Assembly: GCF_004359515.1 (NCBI RefSeq)
Contig: NZ_SCWD01000001.1
Location: 1 to 64,000 of the forward strand
DNA: 64,000 nt
DNA from: Macrococcus carouselicus
GTDB taxonomy: Bacteria > Bacillota > Bacilli > Staphylococcales > Staphylococcaceae
Direction of reading: 5' to 3'
The notes under the pieces were generated by a model. The model did no database searches. It was given only the letters and a program-made list of their open reading frames with translations, and was not told the DNA's origin. Below are positions 41,577-49,906 of this stretch, in pieces. Made by a program: the position numbers and the translations under genes. Each line of letters begins with the position of its first letter. The first letter of the stretch is position 1.

Positions 41577-42476
41577 ATGATTTATACAGTGACACTCAAT
41601 CCGTCCGTTGATTACGTCGTGTTCAGTTCAGTGGCATTAGGAACGCTGAACCGTGCAGAAAAGACATTCAAATTTGCAGGCGGTAAAGGGATCAATGTCT
41701 CGCGCGTCCTGAAAGCACACCAAGTCCCTTCAACTACCCTGGGCTTTATCGGAGGTTTTCCGGGAGACTTCATTAAAGAAGCGTTACTTGAATCAAAGAT
41801 TGAAAATGACTTGATTGAAATAGAAGATGATACTCGGATTAACATTAAACTGAAAGGAAGTTCGGAGACAGAAATAAATGCCCCTGGACCTGTTATCAAG
41901 CAGCAAGATACAGAGAAGTTACTCGAGCAGATTAAACAATTTAAGACTGAGGATACACTTGTGCTGGCAGGCAGTATTCCCGCTTCGATGGAACCTTCCG
42001 TCTATCAGCAGATCGCTGAAATCTGTCCGTGCAAACTGGTGGTGGATGCCGAAAAAGAGCTGCTCATGTCAGTGCTGGCAAGTGGTCCTGTTTTCATCAA
42101 ACCGAATAAAACGGAGCTGGAAGAGATAGTTGACCGTAAACTGGAATCTGATGAAGATATCAAACATGCGGCCCGTGAACTCATTAAACAGGGCGCAAAG
42201 AACGTCATGGTCTCTCTTGGGGGAGACGGCGCGATGCTCATCAGTGAAAGTCTGGTCTACAAAGCGGAAGTTCCGGCAGGTAAGGTGGTCAATACAGTCG
42301 GTGCAGGTGATTCAACGGTAGCGGGCATGCTCGCCGGGTGCGAACAAGGACTTTCTCTTGCTGATAGTTTCAAGCTGGCTGTCGCGTCAGGGACGGCCAC
42401 TGCATTCACTGAAGATCTAGCGACTTACGAACAGATTCAGAATATACTACCGGACGTCCGAGTGACGATCGTCTAA
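41577..42476 (+). CDS. fruK: 1-phosphofructokinase
   Basis: The 299-residue PfkB-family kinase has FAGGKGINVSRVLKAHQVPS near the N-terminus and the catalytic VNTVGAGDSTVAGMLAG near residues 240-256, with Asp as general base. It phosphorylates fructose 1-phosphate, made by the PTS transporter encoded downstream, to fructose 1,6-bisphosphate. AAGGTGGGATAAT is the ribosome binding site region. It is the middle gene of the operon. Confidence 0.95.
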   Translation: MIYTVTLNPSVDYVVFSSVALGTLNRAEKTFKFAGGKGINVSRVLKAHQVPSTTLGFIGGFPGDFIKEALLESKIENDLIEIEDDTRINIKLKGSSETEINAPGPVIKQQDTEKLLEQIKQFKTEDTLVLAGSIPASMEPSVYQQIAEICPCKLVVDAEKELLMSVLASGPVFIKPNKTELEEIVDRKLESDEDIKHAARELIKQGAKNVMVSLGGDGAMLISESLVYKAEVPAGKVVNTVGAGDSTVAGMLAGCEQGLSLADSFKLAVASGTATAFTEDLATYEQIQNILPDVRVTIV

Positions 42477-42494
42477 TATAAGGAGGGTAATAAG

Positions 42495-44393
42495 ATGAGA
42501 ATTACAGACTTACTTACAAGATCCACCATTGCGATGGATTTAAATGCAGAGACAAAAGACCAGGTCATCGATGAATTAGTTGAGACACTATGGAACGCCG
42601 GCAAGCTGAATGACCGCGAGGCATATCGTACTGCGATTCATGCCCGTGAGGCACAGAGCACAACAGGTATCGGTGAAGGTATTGCGATTCCACACGCGAA
42701 AACAGATGCAGTGAAAATACCTGCCATCGCTTTCGGTAAATCAAAGCCAGGAGTGGATTACGAATCTCTTGACGGTACACCCGCTCATCTTTTCTTCATG
42801 ATCGCAGCACCAGCAGGCGGCGCACAGACGCATCTTGATGCTCTGGCTAAATTATCAGGTATCCTGATGAATGAAGCTGTGAGAGCTGAACTGCTGAATG
42901 CGAAGTCTAAGGAAGAAGTCCTGTCGATCATCGATCAGCATGATGAGCCGGAAGAAGTGCAGGAAGATGTGGTATCAGCAGCACCTGCTGATGAAGGTCT
43001 GATCTTAGCGGTCACAGCTTGTCCGACAGGCATCGCGCACACTTATATGGCAGCAGATGCGCTGAAAAATAAAGCGGCTAAAATGGGTGTACCGTTTAAA
43101 GTCGAGACAAACGGCTCCGGTGGGGTCAAAAACAAGTTGACTGATGATGAAATCAGACGTGCTAAAGGCATCATTGTCGCAGCAGATGTCAATGTGGATA
43201 CAGCTCGTTTCGATGGCAAGAACGTGGTCATGGTCCCTGTGGCTGACGGCATCAAACGCCCTGAAGAACTAATCCATATGGCACAGGACGACTCACGTCC
43301 GAAATTCACGGCGACTACAAAAGTGTCGTCAACATCAGGCGAGAAAAAAGGCCTCTACAAACATCTTATGAGCGGTGTATCCAATATGCTGCCGTTTGTT
43401 ATCGCAGGGGGTATCTTAATTGCCCTCAGCTTCTTCTGGGGTATTAAGTCGGCAGATCCCACTAATGCTCAGTATAACGAATTTGCTGCTGCACTGAATA
43501 CAATCGGTGGCGGAAACGGTGCATTCGGTCTGATGATTCCAATCTTAGCTGGCTTCATTGCATACAGTATCGCAGATAGACCGGGTCTTGCACCGGGTAT
43601 GGTCGGCGGTCTGATGGCTGTCCACGGGGGCTCCGGTTTCCTTGGTGGTCTTGTGGCCGGTTTCCTGGCCGGTTACTTGATGGAAGGACTCAAGAAATTA
43701 TTCAGCGTCTTACCGCAGGCACTTGATGGTATTAAGCCGACACTTCTTTATCCAGTGCTCGGTGTAGGTCTGACGGGATTGATCATGTATTACCTGATCA
43801 ATCCACCTGCCAGCTGGCTGAACAATTTACTGACGACAACACTGAACAATATGAGCGGCACTAACATCGTTCTGCTCGGTCTTGTCGTCGGTGGTATGAT
43901 GGCGATTGATATGGGGGGGCCATTCAATAAAGCAGCCTATGCTTTCGGTCTTGCCGCAATTGACGCGGGTAACTACGCACCGATCACAGCAGCGATGGTC
44001 GGTGGTATGGTGCCGCCCCTTGCTATCGCACTGGCGATGATTCTCTTCAAACGTAAATTCACAAAAGTGCAGCGTGGATCAACAGTATCAAACGCTGTGA
44101 TGGGCGCATCGTTCATCACTGAAGGTGCTATTCCGTTTGCAGCAGCGGATCCACTCCGTGTTATCCCTGCGATGATTGCAGGTAGTGCAACTGCAGGCGC
44201 GCTCGCTATGGCATTCGGCTGTCGCGTTCCTGCTCCTCATGGCGGCATGTTTGTTATCTGGCTTGATAAAACACACTGGCCGATGTTCTTGCTCGCGCTG
44301 GCAGCCGGCACAGTCGTCTCAGCTGTAATCTATGGCCTGATTAAACCGAAACTGACTGAAGAAGAATTGCAAGCTGAAGCTATAACTGAATAA
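42495..44393 (+). CDS. fruA: PTS fructose transporter EIIABC
   Basis: The 632-residue protein holds all three PTS domains: EIIA at 1-145 with phospho-His67 (GIAIPHAK), EIIB at about 165-265 with phospho-Cys176 (AVTACPTGIAHTYMAADAL), and EIIC from about 290 with some nine membrane segments (FLGGLVAGFLAGYLMEGLKK, MAIDMGGPFNKAAYAFGLAA, SFITEGAIPFAAADPLRVIP). It imports fructose and phosphorylates it at C1. The A-B-C order and the neighbours fruR and fruK are typical. AAGGAGGGTAATAAG precedes the start. Confidence 0.96.
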   Translation: MRITDLLTRSTIAMDLNAETKDQVIDELVETLWNAGKLNDREAYRTAIHAREAQSTTGIGEGIAIPHAKTDAVKIPAIAFGKSKPGVDYESLDGTPAHLFFMIAAPAGGAQTHLDALAKLSGILMNEAVRAELLNAKSKEEVLSIIDQHDEPEEVQEDVVSAAPADEGLILAVTACPTGIAHTYMAADALKNKAAKMGVPFKVETNGSGGVKNKLTDDEIRRAKGIIVAADVNVDTARFDGKNVVMVPVADGIKRPEELIHMAQDDSRPKFTATTKVSSTSGEKKGLYKHLMSGVSNMLPFVIAGGILIALSFFWGIKSADPTNAQYNEFAAALNTIGGGNGAFGLMIPILAGFIAYSIADRPGLAPGMVGGLMAVHGGSGFLGGLVAGFLAGYLMEGLKKLFSVLPQALDGIKPTLLYPVLGVGLTGLIMYYLINPPASWLNNLLTTTLNNMSGTNIVLLGLVVGGMMAIDMGGPFNKAAYAFGLAAIDAGNYAPITAAMVGGMVPPLAIALAMILFKRKFTKVQRGSTVSNAVMGASFITEGAIPFAAADPLRVIPAMIAGSATAGALAMAFGCRVPAPHGGMFVIWLDKTHWPMFLLALAAGTVVSAVIYGLIKPKLTEEELQAEAITE

Positions 44394-44401
44394 TGTGAAC
44401 G

Positions 44402-44431
44402 AAAAACATCTGAATGTTCGGATGTTTTTTA
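44402..44431 (+). terminator. Terminator of the fructose operon
   Basis: AAAAACATC - TGAATGTTCG - GATGTTTTTT forms a stem with a terminal T run. Confidence 0.75.
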
Positions 44432-44509
44432 TCTTTATAACGTTATTTATTGTATTAAAGGGGTAAATTTTATAACATTATAGTTAATGTAAAAAAGAAG
44501 GATGAGTCT

Positions 44510-45283
44510 ATGTTATATTACAAAACTTATATAAAGGACGAAACAGCGCCATGGGTCACTTTTATCCATGGCATAGGTGGAAGTTCGACTATCTGGTTTA
44601 AACAGATTCGTTACTTCAGACGACATTTCAATATTCTTCTCGTCGATTTAAGAGGTCACGGAAAATCAGTTGAAGATCAGTGGAAAAAAGGAGATTCATT
44701 CAACCACCTGGCCACAGAAGTGATTGAAGTCTGTGATTATCTCGATATTCAGGAGACACATGTCATCGGCATGAGTCTTGGCACTATCGTAGCGCAGACA
44801 TTAGCTGATGTCTATCCGGAACGTGTAAAGTCTCTTGTTCTAGGCGGTGCCATCATAGGTCTCGATATCCGTACGAAGTTCCTGCTGTTTATCGGCCGTT
44901 CAATCAAGCGCCTGGTGCCTTTTATGTTTCTCTACAATCTGTTTGCTTATATCATCATGCCCCGTAAAGCACATGAAGAGTCACGTCTTGCATTTGTCAA
45001 TGAAGCAAAGAAAATGAGCCAGAAGCATTTCATCAAATATTTCAGTCTGACGAGGCTGATTGAACCTTATCTGAATCATCTGCAGGTCTCAACGAAGCAG
45101 ATTCCCACCATCTTTATTATGGGAGCGGAGGATTACCTCTTCATACCGCCAGTGAAAAAAGTGGCTGAGGAGAACAGTAATTTCAAGGTGGAGATTATCG
45201 AAGACTGTGGTCATGTCTGTAATATCGATCAGCCGGAACGGTTCAATGAACTCTCAAGCCAGTTTATTATGCAGCATGCGTAA
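44510..45283 (+). CDS. Alpha/beta hydrolase
   Basis: The 257-residue protein shows the fold's landmarks: oxyanion HG in TFIHGIGGSS, DLRGHGKS, the nucleophile elbow GMSLG with Ser89, MGAEDYLF with an acidic residue, and the catalytic His in CGHVCNIDQPERF. It is a cytosolic esterase-, lactonase- or thioesterase-like enzyme of unknown substrate. It has a strong AGAAGGATG site and is monocistronic. Confidence 0.88.
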   Translation: MLYYKTYIKDETAPWVTFIHGIGGSSTIWFKQIRYFRRHFNILLVDLRGHGKSVEDQWKKGDSFNHLATEVIEVCDYLDIQETHVIGMSLGTIVAQTLADVYPERVKSLVLGGAIIGLDIRTKFLLFIGRSIKRLVPFMFLYNLFAYIIMPRKAHEESRLAFVNEAKKMSQKHFIKYFSLTRLIEPYLNHLQVSTKQIPTIFIMGAEDYLFIPPVKKVAEENSNFKVEIIEDCGHVCNIDQPERFNELSSQFIMQHA

Positions 45284-45332
45284 CTTTATGGTGAATTTAT
45301 GGTAAAATAAAACTATCTATTTGCAGACAGAA

Positions 45333-45416
45333 GTGACTGTTCAGATGAAGTCGTCTTAGGATCAACTGGCAGTCACACAATTTTTCGGAGGTGAATCCCT
45401 AATTCCAGGGAATTAA
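45333..45416 (+). promoter_or_regulatory. Folded leader of the CNNM/CorC-type gene
   Basis: GTGACTG (45333-45339) and CAGTCAC (45370-45376) make a 7-bp stem around a 30-base interior, followed by ACAATTTTT. After it comes a strong GGAGGTG (45387-45393), too far (22 bases) from the TTG start. The gap holds TCCCT-AATTCC-AGGGA (45396-45411), a 5-bp hairpin. If formed, it would leave only about seven unpaired bases between the site and the start. I read this as a structured leader, perhaps regulatory; no known riboswitch class was recognised. Confidence 0.5.
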
Positions 45417-46754
45417 TTGGACATATCAACCTTAATCAAGCTTTTAATTTTTGCATTCTTAATTTTAATGACCGCACTTTTCGTCGGATCGGAGTTCAGT
45501 TTAGTCAAAGTAAGACTTTCTCGTATTGATCAACTTGTGTCTGAGGGAAATAAATCGGCCAAAATTGTTCAGCATATGGTCCATGAACTGGATTATTATC
45601 TCTCCGCCTGTCAGCTGGGTATCACTGTCACAGCACTGGGACTCGGCTGGGTCGGAGAGTCCACATTTGAAGCGGTAATCCATCCGGTATTACATCTTCT
45701 GCACGTGCCGGTGGATCTGGCTAAACCGATTACGATTGCGCTCAGTTTCTTCATCGTGACCTTCCTGCACGTCGTTCTAGGTGAGTTGGCACCGAAGTCA
45801 CTGGCAATCCAGTATGCAGAACGGATGACCCTGATTTTTGCAAGACCGCTTTACTATTTCGGAATTCTGATGAAACCTCTCATCTGGTCAATGAACGGCA
45901 CCGCACGTACAATCCTTAGAATCTTCGGTGTGCAGCCGGCCGGGCATGAACAGGCGATGAGTGAGGACGAACTGAAAATCATTATGACTCAAAGTTACCA
46001 GAGCGGGGAGATCAACCGCACGGAGCTTGCCTATATGCAGAATATCTTCTCATTCGATGAAAGACTGGCAAAAGACATCATGGTGCCTCGGACACAGATG
46101 GTGTCACTGACTCAGCCATTTGACATCAATGAGTTGCTTGAAGTGGTTAATGAACATCAGTTCACCCGCTATCCGATTACTGAGGACGGAGATAAGGATC
46201 ATATCACCGGCTTTATCAATGTCAAAGAGTTTTTAACTAAATATGCATCAGGAGACCCGGTTCGCATCAAGGAACACATTCATGAGCTGCCACTGATTCA
46301 CGAAGTCACACGAATCAGTGATGCGTTGATCAAGATGCAGCGTGAACGTGTTCATATCGCCCTCGTTATCGATGAGTACGGGGGTACAGCCGGTATTCTG
46401 ACTATGGAAGATATATTGGAGGAAATCGTCGGAGAGATCCGCGATGAGTTCGATGATGACGAAGTGAATGATATCATCAGGACCGGTAACGATACTTATC
46501 AGATCAATGGCCGTGTGCTGCTCGCTGATATCGAGGAACAGTTCGGCATTGTCTTTCAGGAATCAGATGATATCGATACAATCGGCGGCTGGATGCAGGC
46601 GCAGAACCCGGACATCGATAAGGATGATTACGTTGATACTCACTTCGATAAATGGATTGTACTTGATGCGGAGAATCATCAGATCAAGTCCGTTGCGCTG
46701 CACAAGAACTTCAATGCCTCGCGTGATGAGCTGGAAGCGGAGGAACTCGACTGA
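45417..46754 (+). CDS. CNNM/CorC family transporter-associated protein (MpfA-like)
   Basis: The 445-residue protein has a DUF21 membrane domain (TALFVGSEFSLVKVRLSRID, YYLSACQLGITVTALGLGWV, VVLGELAPKSLAIQYAERM), paired CBS domains at about 210-335 (DIMVPRTQMVSL, RVHIALVIDEYGGTAGILTM, EDILEEIVGEIRDEFDD) and a CorC_HlyC domain at the end. A stop codon lies directly before the TTG at 45417, so no earlier in-frame start exists. In S. aureus the related MpfA protects against high Mg2+; older annotations say hemolysin. Mg2+ efflux is the likely role. Confidence 0.9.
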   Translation: MDISTLIKLLIFAFLILMTALFVGSEFSLVKVRLSRIDQLVSEGNKSAKIVQHMVHELDYYLSACQLGITVTALGLGWVGESTFEAVIHPVLHLLHVPVDLAKPITIALSFFIVTFLHVVLGELAPKSLAIQYAERMTLIFARPLYYFGILMKPLIWSMNGTARTILRIFGVQPAGHEQAMSEDELKIIMTQSYQSGEINRTELAYMQNIFSFDERLAKDIMVPRTQMVSLTQPFDINELLEVVNEHQFTRYPITEDGDKDHITGFINVKEFLTKYASGDPVRIKEHIHELPLIHEVTRISDALIKMQRERVHIALVIDEYGGTAGILTMEDILEEIVGEIRDEFDDDEVNDIIRTGNDTYQINGRVLLADIEEQFGIVFQESDDIDTIGGWMQAQNPDIDKDDYVDTHFDKWIVLDAENHQIKSVALHKNFNASRDELEAEELD

Positions 46755-47059
46755 TGCAGACCACAACACTCAACAGTCTGTTTCGTTTCTTCGGTTACCT
46801 TGAAGGAGGTTCACTCGTGATTCTGTTCTTCATTGCTATGCCGATGAAATATCTGGCTGGTCAACCTGAGGTGGTGACCGTATTCGGTGCTATTCACGGC
46901 GCTCTTTTCACCCTTTATATCCTGCTGCTTATCTGGGTGACAATCAGGATGAAATGGAAATGGAAATGGCTCGCTGCCGCTTTTATCGTAGCCTTTATTC
47001 CGTTCGGTACCTTTATATTCGATCATTATTATAAACGTTCGCTATACTATAGAAGCTAA
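46754..47059 (+). CDS. DUF3817 membrane protein
   Basis: The 101-residue protein has three hydrophobic segments and the pattern LFRFFGYLEGGSLVILFFIA, MKYLAGQPEVVTVFGAIHGA and PFGTFIFDHYYK, which defines DUF3817. Function unknown. Its ATG overlaps the stop of the CNNM gene by one base (TGATG), so it is translationally coupled and may assist that protein. A terminator follows. Confidence 0.88.
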   Translation: MQTTTLNSLFRFFGYLEGGSLVILFFIAMPMKYLAGQPEVVTVFGAIHGALFTLYILLLIWVTIRMKWKWKWLAAAFIVAFIPFGTFIFDHYYKRSLYYRS

Positions 47060-47062
47060 TAA

Positions 47063-47088
47063 GGGAGACGCGTGTCTCTCTTTTTTTG
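47063..47088 (+). terminator. Intrinsic terminator
   Basis: GGGAGAC - GCGT - GTCTCTC is a 7-bp stem followed by seven T. Confidence 0.85.
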
Positions 47089-47099
47089 GAGGTCAATCA

Positions 47100-47804
47100 A
47101 TGAGAATCAATAAATATCTGTCTGAGTCAGGTATCACCTCAAGAAGAGGTGCTGATAAATATATTAATGCAGGTCGTGTGACGATCAACGGCAAGCTTGC
47201 TGAACTCGGCAGTCAAGTGGAAGAAGGAGATGTGGTCAAAGTTGATAACAAACCTGTCACACTCGAAAAAAGTTATGTCTACCTGAAGCTGAATAAGCCG
47301 CGTGGTATCACTTCAACGACGGAACGACATATTAAAGGCAATATCGTCGATTTTGTCGGTCATGCTGAGCGGATCTTCCATATCGGCCGACTGGACAAGG
47401 ATTCAGAAGGGTTGATTCTGCTGACGAATGACGGGGATATCGTCAACGAGATCCTGCGGGTAGAGAATAAGCACGAAAAAGAATATGTGGTATCCGTCGA
47501 TAAGAAGATAACGGATGACTTCATCAGGCAGATGAGTGAAGGGGTGGAGATCCTGGACACGAAGACATTGCCCGCTAAAGTCAGACGTCTGAGCGACCGG
47601 ACATTCAACATTGTGCTGATGCAGGGCCTGAACCGCCAGATCAGACGGATGTGCGAGGCATTAGGGTATGAAGTCAGACAGCTGAGAAGAATTCGTGTGA
47701 TGAATATCGTAGTGGATGATCTGAAGCTTGGCGAGTGGAAGGATCTGTCGAAGTCTGAAAGAGAAGAATTATTCAAACAGCTGGATTATACACCTAAAAG
47801 ATAA
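47100..47804 (+). CDS. Pseudouridine synthase, RsuA/RluF type
   Basis: The 234-residue protein has an S4 RNA-binding domain (MRINKYLSESGITSRRGADK, INAGRVTINGKLA) and a catalytic domain with GRLDKDSEGLILLTNDGD (active-site Asp in RLDKDSEG), MQGLNRQIRRMCEALGYEV and RIRVMNIVVDDLKLGEWKDL. The pattern is nearer to RluF than to RsuA or RluB. It converts a uridine in rRNA (RluF: U2604 of 23S in E. coli) or tRNA to pseudouridine; the exact site is not established here. TGGAGGTCAATCA precedes the start. Confidence 0.9.
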   Translation: MRINKYLSESGITSRRGADKYINAGRVTINGKLAELGSQVEEGDVVKVDNKPVTLEKSYVYLKLNKPRGITSTTERHIKGNIVDFVGHAERIFHIGRLDKDSEGLILLTNDGDIVNEILRVENKHEKEYVVSVDKKITDDFIRQMSEGVEILDTKTLPAKVRRLSDRTFNIVLMQGLNRQIRRMCEALGYEVRQLRRIRVMNIVVDDLKLGEWKDLSKSEREELFKQLDYTPKR

Positions 47805-47838
47805 AAGGCATGGTCAGAGGACCATGCCTTATTTATTC
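47805..47838. terminator. Terminator between convergent genes
   Basis: AAGGCATGGTC - AGAG - GACCATGCCTT is a perfect 11-bp stem with T- and A-rich flanks on both strands. Confidence 0.85.
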
Positions 47839-48618
47839 ACCGCCGAGCATATCGAAGAGGCCGCCGAGTGCACTGCCTTCACCATGTCCCGTGTTACGTG
47901 CCGGTGCAGCAGCGAAAACGCGGCTTGCCATTCTGGAGAAAGGAAGCGATTGTATGAAGACCGTTCCCGGCCCTTCCAGTCGTGCGAACCAGAGTCCCTC
48001 ACCACCGAAAAGTTTCGTCTTGATACCTGGAATCGGTTCAATGTCATAACGCACGCTGGACGTCATTCCGACAAGACAGCCGGTATCAACCTGCAGGACC
48101 TCGCCAGGCTGCAGGTGACGTTCAATGATTGCACCTCCTGCATGAATGAAGGCCATACCGTCACCTGTCAGACGCTGCATAATGAAACCTTCACCGCCGA
48201 AGAAGCCGACACCGATTTTTTTCTGGAAGGCGATATCAACAGCGACACCTTTCGCTGAAGCGAGGAAGGCATCTTTCTGACAGATGAACTCTCCGTTCAG
48301 ACGGCTTAGGTCAAGCGGAATGATTTTTCCCGGATAAGGTGCAGCCAGGTAGACATGTTCTTTCTGATGTCCGCGGTTCGTGAAAGTCGTCATAAAGAGG
48401 CTCTCGCCTGTCAGTGTCCGCTTGCCGGCAGAGAAAAGTTTATCCATGAAGCCGCCTTTAGATGAACCATCACCGAATATAGTCGCAAGTTCAATATTCG
48501 GATTGACCATCATCATACTGCCTGCTTCAGATACCACCGTTTCATTCGGATCAAGTTCAATTTCAACGTACTGAATATCATCTCCGTAAATTTTGTAATC
48601 AATTTCATGATTGTTCAT
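47833..48618 (-). CDS. TIGR00266 family protein (AIM24-like)
   Basis: The 261-residue protein has repeated Gly-rich beta strands such as EAGSMMMVNPNIEL, GEGFIMQRLTGDGMAFIHAG, EVLQVDTGCLVGM and KTKLFGGEGLWFARLEGPGT, the AIM24/TIGR00266 double beta-helix pattern. The C-terminal tail is glycine-rich. The function is unknown in bacteria. The second ATG (MNNHEIDYKI) at 48618 fits the GGGAG site better than the first at 48630, which touches it. Confidence 0.88.
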   Translation of the reverse strand: MNNHEIDYKIYGDDIQYVEIELDPNETVVSEAGSMMMVNPNIELATIFGDGSSKGGFMDKLFSAGKRTLTGESLFMTTFTNRGHQKEHVYLAAPYPGKIIPLDLSRLNGEFICQKDAFLASAKGVAVDIAFQKKIGVGFFGGEGFIMQRLTGDGMAFIHAGGAIIERHLQPGEVLQVDTGCLVGMTSSVRYDIEPIPGIKTKLFGGEGLWFARLEGPGTVFIQSLPFSRMASRVFAAAPARNTGHGEGSALGGLFDMLGGE

Positions 48619-48681
48619 CCTGTCATTCATCTCCCTTTTTTCTCAAGTATAACGATTCAACTATCACTTTGCCACAAAGTT

Positions 48682-49008
48682 GTGAAAAAACTCTGTTATC
48701 AATACCTCTTTGAGCTAGTGACAGTCTGTATGTTCAGCTTACTCTATTTTCCAGGGACCATTTTCTATGTCAAGACGCGGATACGTGAGAAGAACAGGGA
48801 CTATAAATGGCTGTCTTTCAGTTACCCTCTGTCACTGGTAATAGCTGACTTCAGTATTCACTGGCTGCTGGGGTTCGCCGTGATACCCAGTTTGATCTGT
48901 GTAATCATGTTCTATGGCAAGAACTATAAACCGATGAAAATAGGTATCGTTGAAATAGAGAATGCATGCTTTATCACACTGGGTGTAGTCATTTACTTTA
49001 TACACTGA
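48682..49008 (+). CDS. Possible small membrane protein
   Basis: An open frame of 108 codons from GTG 48682 encodes three hydrophobic stretches (LVTVCMFSLLYFPGTIFYVK, SYPLSLVIADFSIHWLLGFA, ENACFITLGVVIYFIH) separated by basic loops, a credible membrane topology. No family was recognised and the ribosome binding site is poor (AAAG). Upstream is AGTATAACGATT, a possible -10. The alternative is that it is fortuitous; composition and the convergent terminator at its end favour a real gene. Confidence 0.5.
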   Translation: MKKLCYQYLFELVTVCMFSLLYFPGTIFYVKTRIREKNRDYKWLSFSYPLSLVIADFSIHWLLGFAVIPSLICVIMFYGKNYKPMKIGIVEIENACFITLGVVIYFIH

Positions 49009-49013
49009 TAACT

Positions 49014-49044
49014 TAAAAAAAGATGACGTCAGCCATCTTTTTTT
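49014..49044. terminator. Bidirectional terminator
   Basis: AAAAAAAGATG - ACGTCAGC - CATCTTTTTTT lies between a plus-strand small membrane gene and the minus-strand DUF4385 gene. Confidence 0.75.
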
Positions 49045-49487
49045 GTATATTTCTCTTTATGTGCTTTTTTCATGGCGAGGTAGTCCTGGTCAGCGCGAAT
49101 CTTATCCCAGTATGCTTTAAAGATAAGTGCGGACTCTCTTTTTTCCGGTGCCTCGTCATTGAGATAGACTGAACCGTTTTCGGCGTATTTTCTGCCGCTC
49201 TTATGATGAGCATAACGCATTGCCCGTGTGTAACCCATCTGAATGAATTTACGTGACATGTCCATACCGACGAAGTCACCTTCTTTTTTATAGTTCAGAT
49301 ACAGGTCATAGATTTTTTCAGCGGAATCCTTGGCGATTTCCGGGGTTTTAAAGCGCCAGTGAGGGAGTATCTCACCTTTATAAGGCTGCACCAGCAGCAC
49401 ACCTTGCTCACCGCGACCTATCTGATAAAGTTCGGGATGTTCACGGAAATCAATCGAATCAAAATCCTGGTCATAGTTAAACTTCAT
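49029..49487 (-). CDS. DUF4385 domain protein
   Basis: The 152-residue protein contains FDSIDFREHPELYQIGRGEQ, GVLLVQPYKGEILPHWRFKT and FVGMDMSRKFIQMGYTRAMR, the DUF4385 pattern. Some phage and bacterial homologues share this domain, but its activity is unknown. It is soluble, of normal length, with AGGAGG before the start. Monocistronic. Confidence 0.85.
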   Translation of the reverse strand: MKFNYDQDFDSIDFREHPELYQIGRGEQGVLLVQPYKGEILPHWRFKTPEIAKDSAEKIYDLYLNYKKEGDFVGMDMSRKFIQMGYTRAMRYAHHKSGRKYAENGSVYLNDEAPEKRESALIFKAYWDKIRADQDYLAMKKAHKEKYTKKDG

Positions 49488-49505
49488 GATTAAAACCTCC
49501 TCATC

Positions 49506-49530
49506 AAAAAAGAGCCGTATAAACGGCCCT
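49506..49530 (-). terminator. Terminator of the GlsB-type gene
   Basis: On the minus strand GGGCCGT - TTAT - ACGGCTC is followed by six T. Confidence 0.8.
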
Positions 49531-49541
49531 ATGATTAGTGA

Positions 49542-49805
49542 TTAGACACGACGATTCTTTTTCTTCATCATGTTTAAGATGATTGATGTAAGTGCGATTA
49601 AAAGGATAGTACCTACTAAAGCCGGTAAGATATGTACGTTCCAGATTTCCGGACCCCAATTACCAAGTAAAAGACTACCTAACCAGGCCCCGAGTAAACC
49701 AGCGATGATGTTACCAAGTTTTCCTCCTGGAATATCAGTACCCATGATCATACCAGCTACCCAGCCGATAAGACCACCCATGATTATCATTAAAATAGTA
49801 CCCAT
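49542..49805 (-). CDS. GlsB/YeaQ/YmgE family membrane protein
   Basis: The 87-residue protein has three hydrophobic segments with glycine-rich motifs (MIIMGGLIGWVAGMIMGTD, IIAGLLGAWLGSLLLG) and a basic C-terminus MMKKKNRRV. This is the transglycosylase-associated (GlsB/YmgE) family of small stress proteins; despite the name no enzyme activity is known. A sigma-B-type promoter upstream supports stress induction. CAGGAGGAAACAC precedes the start. Confidence 0.9.
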   Translation of the reverse strand: MGTILMIIMGGLIGWVAGMIMGTDIPGGKLGNIIAGLLGAWLGSLLLGNWGPEIWNVHILPALVGTILLIALTSIILNMMKKKNRRV

Positions 49806-49866
49806 ATGTGTTTCCTCCTGAAAATATAGTTTAAGATATTAAGACTGTATCTCTTATGCTGTATAT

Positions 49867-49891
49867 ATACCCAGGGCGGAATGACGTAAAC
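49867..49891 (-). promoter_or_regulatory. Sigma-B promoter of the GlsB-type gene
   Basis: On the minus strand GTTTAC (49891-49886), a 13-base spacer and GGGTAT (49872-49867) match the sigma-B consensus GTTTAA-N12-15-GGGTAT with a single difference, 61 bases before the start codon. Confidence 0.8.
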
Positions 49892-49906
49892 ATTTCTAGG
49901 TAATTT

